Below are positions 1 through 5,376 of a stretch of DNA of 8,918 nucleotides, piece by piece. The first letter of the stretch is position 1; every line of letters starts with the position of its first letter. The notes beneath the pieces are model-generated. The model was not told the origin of the DNA. It searched no databases and saw only the letters and a list, made by a program, of their open reading frames with translations. A program made the position numbers and the translations under genes. The stretch comes from Planctomycetota bacterium (GTDB lineage Bacteria; Planctomycetota; PUPC01; JABMSA01), in NCBI GenBank assembly GCA_013202185.1, contig JABMSA010000010.1, forward strand, positions 1 through 8,918, written 5' to 3'.

Positions 1-11
1 ATGCGCTCTGC

Positions 12-80
12 AGCCCGCTTCAGCGGGCTTCACGGCCGGCCTTCTGGCCGGCCGCCTGGCCCCGTCCTTTAGGGCGGGGC
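12..80. repeat. Three stacked GC-rich hairpins with 4-base loops
   Basis: Three perfect or near-perfect hairpins follow one another within 70 bases. The first has stem AGCCCGC/GCGGGCT (12-18 and 23-29) with loop TTCA. The second has stem CGGCCGGCC/GGCCGGCCG (33-41 and 46-54) with loop TTCT. The third has stem GCCCCGTCC/GGGCGGGGC (59-67 and 72-80, one G-U pair) with loop TTTA. The pairing is directly visible. The pattern resembles the stacked intergenic hairpin repeats dispersed in many environmental bacterial genomes. It could also act as a terminator or RNA-stabilising structure for a gene left of the window, although no T-tract follows it. Confidence 0.75.
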
Positions 81-434
81 ACTGGGCATTTGCACACTAC
101 ACCCCCGGCCCAAAGGACAGCACCACGCTAAACACATACCCCGCCCGTCTCAACAACCCCATTGCTCTGTAGGTTTCTCCGACATTTCAGGCGGCGCCGG
201 TCGGATATGAACCATAATCCGCCGTTGGGTGTTTCCTTTTAATGAAGGAGTTTGTGCTTGGAGCGGCAATGTGCGCAGGGCATTTGTCGCTGAGGCATGC
301 ACGGCAATGGACTGAAACGAGAATCTGAAGCTGCGGCTCTGCTGCCGGCTCTTCATCGAGAGCCTATGCTAATGTTGACGGGCGCCGGGCGGCTCAAGAG
401 GGCTGCCGTCGCCTTCTGGAAGGAGGAAATACCA
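81..434. other. Non-coding leader upstream of gene 1
   Basis: This 354-base stretch holds no convincing gene. An in-frame ATG at 297 would lengthen gene 1 by 46 residues, but it lacks a Shine-Dalgarno sequence and would put a non-secretory sequence ahead of a clean signal peptide. I could not find a convincing sigma-70 promoter, although one must exist if gene 1 is transcribed on its own. The GC-rich stretch at about 380-417 could fold weakly just before the ribosome binding site. Confidence 0.5.
420..426 (+). promoter_or_regulatory. Ribosome binding site fixing the start of gene 1
   Basis: AAGGAGG lies 8 bases before the ATG at 435. It decides for this start over the upstream in-frame ATG at 297, and the chosen start places the hydrophobic signal peptide at the N-terminus. 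Confidence 0.85.
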
Positions 435-1940
435 ATGAGAAAAAAGAATGTTCTCATCACTGTCTTTCTGCTGGTGTTTTTCGGCGCCGCCCTGGCGGAC
501 GTGGTGGTGCAAAACGACGGAACCGTGCACAGAGGCGAGATCATCTACAAAGATGCTGAAGTCGTAATCATAAAGACCGACGACGGCAATGTGCTGAGAC
601 TCCCTCGGAAAGATGTACTTTGGATCACTGGCGCATCGGCCAAAGACGCGGCGGCCGCGCAGGACCCGGCGGGCGTCAGCCTCGACGAGGCCATCGGGCG
701 GCTCACGGATGACGCGAAAGCCCAGCTCCAGGCGTCGGGTGCTCATACGGTGGCCGTTGCTCCATTCTGGGGACCGGGTGCCGCGGCTGTGGCCCTCAAC
801 GACGTGCTCGGCGCGCGTGTCGCGCAAGGACTCGGCGGTGCGAATTGCCGCGCCATTGCACCCGCCGACGTCGAGAGGGTCATCAAGGCGTTGAAGCTCG
901 AGCGCTCGTCACTGCAGGATCCCACGCTTGCCGGCCGCTTGGCGAACATGCTCGGCGCCGATGCGCTGGCCGTGGGGCACATATCCAAGGTGGGCGCGCA
1001 GGTAGTGACCGTGAACGTGGTCCTCGTGAGCGCTGAAGGCAAGGCACTCGCCGAGATCACGGTACTGATCGCCAAGGACGCCGAAGTAAGCGGCCTGCTC
1101 GGCGAGAAGAAGGTCGAGGTCAGGCAGCCCGAAAGCACGCCCAAGGTGCAGTCGGCCATTTCCACGAAGTTTGCACCCGAGTTCTCACTGGCGCGGTTCT
1201 ACCACAAGTACGCGGCCAACAAGCCGGATGCGAAGCTCGAGGGCGACCGCGCGACGTGGCGGCTCGAAAGCGGCAACAAGATAGTGATAACGGCGCGCGG
1301 GCAGGTAACCGTGGTGAGTAACAAGAAGCTCACCGAGGAAGGCCAGGCTGCAAGACTCGAAAGCGACCTCGCCGGGATATTCGTGAAGCTCGGCGGAATG
1401 GTGGAAGGATACGAGACGAGAGAAATCCACAAGGACATTGAGTTTGACAGCGTTTACTACGGCGACAGGGCGGGCGTGTTTCACCGCTTCATAGTCCGAG
1501 AGCGCACCGACCTCACCCGGCGCAACTGGACTCTGAAGAAGAACGGAAACAAAATCTCCTACGCGAAGATAGCCCTGGTCATCGACGGGTCGTGGGCGAA
1601 GCTGAGCCTTGGCAAGAGCTATGTGGTAAGCTTCGGACGCTGGACGGCCCGCTCAGCGACTGCCGCGGTACAGGACGACGAAGACAGCGTGCCCATCAAG
1701 ATAATACCATACGGCTGGATCCAATGGTACGTGGGCGTTGTCGACGTCGTGACCGAACCCACGCTGACCCCGCCGCAGATCGTGGGCTGGGGGAGCATGG
1801 TCATTGAGCACCGGTCGAACCAACTCATCGAGCACCTGCAGCTCGACCCGGAACGCGGCGCGAGAACCTCGACGGAACCGGAGAAAAAGAAGTCCCCGGC
1901 CAAAGTGCATACGCCGGCGAACCTCTTTGATTTTCGCTGA
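435..1940 (+). CDS. Secreted protein with FlgO/CsgG-like domain and unknown C-terminal half
   Basis: The product is 501 residues. It opens with a signal peptide: basic MRKK, a hydrophobic run to about residue 18, then A-L-A with likely cleavage after residue 21. Export to the periplasm or envelope is therefore likely, and no lipobox cysteine is seen. Residues 22-65 form a short beta-rich segment (VVVQNDGT, then GEIIYKD). Residues 105-215 resemble the FlgO/CsgG-type alpha/beta fold: a VAVAPF strand, an ALNDVLGARVAQGL helix, a VERVIKALKLE segment, then GADALAVGHI and a VTVNVVLVSAEGKAL strand pair. Such domains occur in envelope and curli or flagellar assembly proteins. I do not recognise residues 240-501, which are mixed charged and beta-rich with a Lys/Glu-rich tail near 480. 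The gene stands alone, and the convergent next gene ends 39 bases away. The domain call rests on pattern memory, so the function remains open. Confidence 0.75.
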   Translation: MRKKNVLITVFLLVFFGAALADVVVQNDGTVHRGEIIYKDAEVVIIKTDDGNVLRLPRKDVLWITGASAKDAAAAQDPAGVSLDEAIGRLTDDAKAQLQASGAHTVAVAPFWGPGAAAVALNDVLGARVAQGLGGANCRAIAPADVERVIKALKLERSSLQDPTLAGRLANMLGADALAVGHISKVGAQVVTVNVVLVSAEGKALAEITVLIAKDAEVSGLLGEKKVEVRQPESTPKVQSAISTKFAPEFSLARFYHKYAANKPDAKLEGDRATWRLESGNKIVITARGQVTVVSNKKLTEEGQAARLESDLAGIFVKLGGMVEGYETREIHKDIEFDSVYYGDRAGVFHRFIVRERTDLTRRNWTLKKNGNKISYAKIALVIDGSWAKLSLGKSYVVSFGRWTARSATAAVQDDEDSVPIKIIPYGWIQWYVGVVDVVTEPTLTPPQIVGWGSMVIEHRSNQLIEHLQLDPERGARTSTEPEKKKSPAKVHTPANLFDFR

Positions 1941-1979
1941 TCCGCCCGGGGTGGCAGGGCCCGTTCGGCGTGGACTGCA

Positions 1980-2975
1980 TCATTCTCCGCTGCCTACGGT
2001 TTCGGCCGCCAGGCGAACGGCGAGCAGGCTTTCGTCGCGAGAGTCAGTTGATATCGTGCACGCGCCGCCGAGTATCAGCCGTTCCGCGGGGACGCGACCG
2101 ATTGCTTCGGACGCTTCCGAGATCGCCCGGCTTGTGTCGTCCTGTGCGGCGGCCTCGCGGCTGATGCCCCCGGCGACGGGCGCGTCGGCCTTCTCGAGCA
2201 CCTCGGCGGGCGTCGGATTTGTGTCGTCCAGCCAATCCCAGTTTATCACGTGTGCCGGATAGTCAAGCAGGTCGAGTGCCATGTTGTTCGACTGGCACAC
2301 GTGCAGCATGTTCAGCCGTGCGTCGCCCATTGCCTCGAAGAGCTTGAGGTCGTATGGCCGGCCGAACTCCGCATATTCTTCCGGCGTGATCCTGTCGGTT
2401 GTCGCCCAGGTGGTCGTGGCGTAAAAGAATCCCCACACTCCGGCGATTGTGCAGGCATCGGCGAAATCGATAAACGTTTGGGTTATTGCTTCGAGCACCT
2501 CATGGCATGCATCGGGGTGCGTGGCGAGAAGTTCTTTCATCTTGTCGTCGTCGCCGACGATGCGCGATGCAATCGACAGCGGCGTGAACACGGTCATGAT
2601 GAACGGCGTGTCGGAATCGAGTTCGGCCTTGATCATCCTGAGTGCTTCGAGCTGCTCGCCGAGCGCACCGCGGTCGGGCGGGATTCTGGTCACGGCCGAC
2701 CAATCGCCGTTGTCGACTGCGCTGTGCTCGAGCGAGGGCTTCGCGTGGTCGTCGGTGCCGAACGTATAGCGGTTGCCCCAGGCTTCGGCGTGATAAACGG
2801 CGCGTGGATTGACCTTCATGAAATCCCAATCGAATTTCTTCTGAAACTCGAGCATCGCGCCTGCGAGGCCCTTCGCCGTGCGTTCTTCGCGGAAGAAATG
2901 CCTCCACAGGCTCACGGGCGTGCGGTCGGGCTTGCCGCCCTCGAGCACCTTTTCGATTCGCTGCCATTTATTCAT
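1980..2975 (-). CDS. URO-D superfamily protein, MtaA-like zinc methyltransferase type
   Basis: The product is 331 residues with the family's typical opening (MNKWQRIEKVLEGGKPDRTP) and length. It belongs to the uroporphyrinogen decarboxylase superfamily. The P-x-W-x-M-R-Q-A-G-R motif of true haem-pathway decarboxylases is replaced by TPVSLWRHFF. The zinc ligands of the cobalamin-dependent methyltransferase branch (MtaA, MtbA, CmuA) are present: H225-V-C227, and a third cysteine at C306 in GGACTIS. This argues for methyl transfer between a corrinoid protein and an acceptor thiol, but no corrinoid protein or substrate-specific methyltransferase lies in the window. The substrate and partner are therefore unknown. 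The start is fixed by AAGGAG 8 bases upstream; an in-frame ATG at 3038 overlaps the predicted -10 box and is rejected. The family call is firm; the methyltransferase role is inferred. Confidence 0.9.
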   Translation of the reverse strand: MNKWQRIEKVLEGGKPDRTPVSLWRHFFREERTAKGLAGAMLEFQKKFDWDFMKVNPRAVYHAEAWGNRYTFGTDDHAKPSLEHSAVDNGDWSAVTRIPPDRGALGEQLEALRMIKAELDSDTPFIMTVFTPLSIASRIVGDDDKMKELLATHPDACHEVLEAITQTFIDFADACTIAGVWGFFYATTTWATTDRITPEEYAEFGRPYDLKLFEAMGDARLNMLHVCQSNNMALDLLDYPAHVINWDWLDDTNPTPAEVLEKADAPVAGGISREAAAQDDTSRAISEASEAIGRVPAERLILGGACTISTDSRDESLLAVRLAAETVGSGE

Positions 2976-2983
2976 TTTCACTT

Positions 2984-2989
2984 CTCCTT
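2984..2989 (-). promoter_or_regulatory. Ribosome binding site of the URO-D family gene
   Basis: On the - strand, AAGGAG lies 8 bases ahead of the ATG at 2975. It selects this start over the longer reading from 3038, which would add 21 residues not typical of the family's N-terminus. Confidence 0.85.
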
Positions 2990-3036
2990 GTGTTATGTGC
3001 GGCGCATGTTTCATTTCACGGCATTGTAGTTCATGC

Positions 3037-3064
3037 ATTTTACAGATAAGTGTGTGATGTTCAA
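3037..3064 (-). promoter_or_regulatory. Probable sigma-70 promoter of the URO-D family gene
   Basis: On the - strand, TTGAAC (3059-3064, 4 of 6 consensus) and TAAAAT (3037-3042, 5 of 6) are separated by 16 bases. An AT-rich tract lies directly upstream of the -35 box. Transcription would start near 3030, leaving a leader of about 55 bases before the ATG at 2975. This is a sequence match only. Confidence 0.55.
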
Positions 3065-3110
3065 AATATTATCATGGTTGATGCGAATCGCCGGGGTGTG
3101 TAATTGCTTT

Positions 3111-3229
3111 GTGGGCGCCGGCAGCCCCACCTTCCCGTCTCCGGTCGGCCCCGAGCGGCTTGCCCGGCAGGTGAAGAAGATTGTCCGGCTAACCGGATCG
3201 TTCCCGCCCGCCCTGCGGCCGGCGCCCAC
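3111..3229. repeat. Short element with 12-bp terminal inverted repeats (MITE-like)
   Basis: GTGGGCGCCGGC (3111-3122) and its exact reverse complement GCCGGCGCCCAC (3218-3229) bound a 119-bp GC-rich segment in an otherwise AT-richer spacer. The flanks also begin to match outward (TTT before, GAAA after). A small internal hairpin TCCGG-CTAA-CCGGA sits at 3184-3197. No target-site duplication is evident. It looks like a non-autonomous repeat or a large intergenic palindrome-type repeat. Only copy number in the genome could confirm this. Confidence 0.55.
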
Positions 3230-3396
3230 GAAATTGTTGCGCATCCGCACGCCGGACCTTGGGGAAATATCGTGAATTTGCAGGGGCAAAAGTGCTAACA
3301 TGTAGTACATCGTAGTGCCGAAAATAATACAGTGGGGATCCTGTTGCAAGATTGCAGCGATGATCTCGCGTCACATAAGACCGGTTGGCAAGCCTG

Positions 3397-3404
3397 AAAG
3401 GAGG
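3397..3404 (+). promoter_or_regulatory. Strong ribosome binding site of the operon's first gene
   Basis: AAAGGAGG lies 5 bases before the ATG at 3410, an almost full anti-Shine-Dalgarno complement. It fixes the start of the first operon gene. Confidence 0.85.
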
Positions 3405-3409
3405 CCCCA

Positions 3410-4186
3410 ATGGCCAGGCAGGACCTCAAGAACAAGCCGCTGGTAGAAGCAATTCTTGAAGTGAAATGGGCATTACAGGTGTCGGCTGATAATGTCAGGA
3501 TTGACCCTCATTACAAGCTCCTTGTCGGAAGTCTTTATGACAGGTTGTGTGATGAGTATCCTGAGCACGAGCCACTTCCCTCCGCGACCATGCCCGATGA
3601 AGTAATGTCGCAAGTCGTGCAGCACAGATTCCGTTCGGCACAGGCTGACTGGCCGCTCATTCAGGTAGGCCCCGGAATACTAACCCTCAACGAAACACAA
3701 AAGTACACTTGGGACGATTTCCGTGTTCGGAGCATCGCCATTTTGGGAAAGCTTTTTGATGCCTACGCAAAGCCCGGTGAACTCAAGATTGAGAGTCTCG
3801 TGCTCAGGTACATTGACGCTGTTGAGTTCGATTATATGAACCATGACGTTTCTGCCTTCCTTAAGGATAAGATGAAGGTGTCTCTTGCATTGCCCGGCAC
3901 CTTGTTCGCCAATAATGGGATCAAGTCACAGCCATTGCGCCTGAACTGGCGAATGGACTTCGCATGCAAGCAGCCCCGGGGTGTGCTGCATCTGCGCTTC
4001 GCCACAGGCCAAAGGCAGGGAGAATCAGTGGTTTTGTGGGAGACTGTTGTCCAATCCACTGACGACGACGTGCCCGAGATGCCGTCGCAGTTTTCAGCTT
4101 GGCTTGATTCTGCTCATGGTGTCACGCATGACTGCTTCTTTAAGATAATCGAGGGGGAATTGGAAAGGAGATTCCGAGGTGAGTGA
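3410..4186 (+). CDS. TIGR04255 family protein
   Basis: The product is 258 residues, soluble, with no signal peptide or membrane segment. It matches the sporadically distributed TIGR04255 family throughout: the N-terminal N-K-P-L-V-E-A-I-L-E-V strand, a central RFRSAQADWPLIQVGPG segment, the T-W-D-D-F motif, LRYIDAVEFD at about residues 131-140, and a final W-L-D-x-x-H followed by an F-x-x-I-x-E-x-L helix. No function is established for this family to my knowledge. It is the first gene of a tight operon: the next gene's GTG starts inside its last codons, with an 8-base overlap. GC content is clearly lower than in the flanking metabolic genes, which fits horizontal transfer. The family call is firm; the role is unknown, and a part in an accessory or defence module is inference from distribution and context. 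Confidence 0.88.
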   Translation: MARQDLKNKPLVEAILEVKWALQVSADNVRIDPHYKLLVGSLYDRLCDEYPEHEPLPSATMPDEVMSQVVQHRFRSAQADWPLIQVGPGILTLNETQKYTWDDFRVRSIAILGKLFDAYAKPGELKIESLVLRYIDAVEFDYMNHDVSAFLKDKMKVSLALPGTLFANNGIKSQPLRLNWRMDFACKQPRGVLHLRFATGQRQGESVVLWETVVQSTDDDVPEMPSQFSAWLDSAHGVTHDCFFKIIEGELERRFRGE

Positions 4187-4508
4187 GTGGTCCACCTCTT
4201 CCACAATATCTGGGGATGTAGTCGAAGATCTGGAAGACGTCGAACACCTTGGCCCATGGCGATGGAGGCCCGTTATAGGGCCGGAAACAATAGCAGTGAC
4301 TGTGCCAATTGAGTGTTCGCTATCATCAGATGGCCAGGAAGAGACATCTAGTGTTCTTCCTGTCGAGGCACTGCCAAGAAGGCGGCGCATATCTATGGCA
4401 GAAGCGTGCAGGATTGCCCAGCGGATCCTCAACGATGCTGAAAAGGAGCGGCTGCGTATTGTGTCCAAGGAGGCCGAGATTCACGCACCGTGGGAGGAAG
4501 AAGAATGA
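4179..4508 (+). CDS. Small hypothetical protein, middle gene of the operon
   Basis: The product is 109 residues; I do not recognise it. The start is GTG at 4179, supported by AAAGGAG at 4164-4170 with an 8-base spacer. It overlaps the upstream gene by 8 bases and the downstream gene by 4 (ATGA), so all three are probably translated as a coupled unit. The N-terminal half is acidic and low in predicted structure (VVEDLEDVEH). A basic patch PRRRR at 66-70 precedes a likely helix (ISMAEACRIAQRILNDAEKE, residues 71-90). The tail ends in a run of glutamates. The split charge pattern suits a small adaptor or regulator that binds its operon partners, but this is speculation. That the gene is real rests on the ribosome binding site and the overlaps. 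Confidence 0.75.
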   Translation: MSEWSTSSTISGDVVEDLEDVEHLGPWRWRPVIGPETIAVTVPIECSLSSDGQEETSSVLPVEALPRRRRISMAEACRIAQRILNDAEKERLRIVSKEAEIHAPWEEEE

Positions 4509-5155
4509 TCTACGAGTTTCCAGCGAACGATGCGCCCATCCGACAAGGCGACATCTTTGCAGGAGTGCCAAAGCTGGAGATCTCCTTGAATCAAGTTATG
4601 GCCGTCACTCAAGGCTACCGAACAGAGCTGGTATCATGGGACGAAATCGCCAAGACCGGCGATCCCATCAACGCTGTTGTTGGCGCGCGGCCAGTAGTGG
4701 CCATCGTTATTTCTCAGGATTGCGATGCGTCCAGAGCAGGAGATGTAACTCTCTGCGAGATCAGAGCTTTCCAAGATGTCGAGGGCAAATGCAAAGACAC
4801 AACTGCTCCTGGAAAGTGGGCCGGCATCATCACACAACACGCCCGGATCAATCAGAAATGGTTCTACCTTCCCCCTGATCCGCAGATCGGATTTGATCAC
4901 AAGATGGGTGTTGATTTCACTGTCTCACTGCGGATTGCACGCCGTGATCTCGAGGACTCCCGACGCTTAAGGAGCGGGCGGCTGAACGATACAGCCTGGG
5001 CCCACTTCAGAGAACGCATTGCCGAATTCTATCGTCGCTACCCCTACGACGAATGGTACGCACTGAATCAAGAAGAACTGCAGGCCTATGTCAAAGCTCA
5101 CGGAGAAGTTGACCTTTTTCCGTGGCAGTCACCTCACAGACCTCCCAACGAATAG
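4505..5155 (+). CDS. Uncharacterised protein with QGDIF and SQDCD motifs
   Basis: The product is 216 residues and soluble. The ATG at 4505 shares ATGA with the stop of the previous gene and has GGGAGG 7 bases upstream; an in-frame GTG at 4490 lies before that site and is rejected. Visible landmarks are IRQGDIF at 12-18, a hydrophobic strand leading to VISQDCD at 68-74, LCEI at 83-86, and an Arg-rich segment RRLRSGRL at 153-160 followed by an amphipathic helix (HFRERIAEFYRRY, 167-179). Cysteines 73, 84 and 96 could bind a metal or be catalytic, but no pattern I know proves this. The QGDIF/QDCD arrangement recurs in uncharacterised proteins as I recall, without an assigned function. It ends the operon, and the downstream gene is on the opposite strand. 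Confidence 0.82.
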   Translation: MIYEFPANDAPIRQGDIFAGVPKLEISLNQVMAVTQGYRTELVSWDEIAKTGDPINAVVGARPVVAIVISQDCDASRAGDVTLCEIRAFQDVEGKCKDTTAPGKWAGIITQHARINQKWFYLPPDPQIGFDHKMGVDFTVSLRIARRDLEDSRRLRSGRLNDTAWAHFRERIAEFYRRYPYDEWYALNQEELQAYVKAHGEVDLFPWQSPHRPPNE

Positions 5156-5192
5156 GGCCGGCTCTTTGCCTCGGGCTCCTATCGCACCTCCC

Positions 5193-5214
5193 TTCTCCGT
5201 GCACTCCGTGGTTG
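5193..5214 (+). repeat. TCCGTG...TCCGTGG intergenic motif, copy 1
   Basis: TCCGTGCACTCCGTGG lies in the 221-base spacer between the convergent operon and glycyl radical enzyme gene. It matches a second copy at 7766-7787 at 13 of 16 positions, again in non-coding DNA. It resembles a CTCCGTG-type motif I recall as dispersed between genes in many environmental genomes. The rest of the spacer (5156-5376) shows no gene and no strong terminator. Confidence 0.4.
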
Positions 5215-5376
5215 AAATCAGCAAAGAGAGGTCCAACCACCAAAATCCGCACCTCCGATACTTCAGGCTTCTTCTTGACAAACAGGAGCTAATCGAATGG
5301 TGGGACCAAGGGTGGCTGTTGCGCACGAGGATGCTTGTTATCGACGCGGGCGTGTTTCAGTGGCAACGGCCGGCGC

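Larger units (their letters stand above)
3039..3409. other. Spacer between divergent gene 2 and the three-gene operon
   Basis: This 371-base stretch has no supported gene. From left to right it holds the promoter of gene 2, an element with 12-bp terminal inverted repeats (3111-3229), and an AT-richer part (3240-3409) that must carry the control region of the operon. In the last part I see the small palindrome ATGTA-G-TACAT at 3300-3310 and the ribosome binding site AAAGGAGG at 3397-3404. I found no convincing -35/-10 pair for the operon. Confidence 0.6.

Noticed and set aside
77..95. Sigma-54-like promoter (GGCAC...TTTGC)
   Set aside because: The GG and GC elements are two bases too far apart for the usual -24/-12 spacing.
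297..434. Longer start of gene 1 at ATG 297
   Set aside because: No ribosome binding site, and it would bury a typical signal peptide 46 residues inside the protein; AAGGAGG before 435 is decisive.
2250..3029. 259-codon + strand frame antisense to the URO-D family gene
   Set aside because: It is an antisense shadow; the - strand frame shows clear family motifs with promoter and ribosome binding site.
2976..3038. Longer start of the URO-D family gene at 3038
   Set aside because: It overlaps the predicted -10 box and lacks a ribosome binding site; the ATG at 2975 has both a site and the family's usual N-terminus.
4309..4878. Open frame of 189 codons crossing the 109-aa and 216-aa genes
   Set aside because: It lies in another frame, has an Arg/Ser/Cys-rich composition typical of out-of-frame reading, and no ribosome binding site; the overlapping real genes do.
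5150..5185. ATAGG...CCTAT stem after the operon as a terminator
   Set aside because: It needs a bulge and a 14-base loop and has no T-tract; too weak to call.
5230..5307. Imperfect inverted repeat GGTCC..CCACCA / TGGTGGGACC
   Set aside because: The arms differ by inserted bases and are 55 bases apart; this is within chance expectation.
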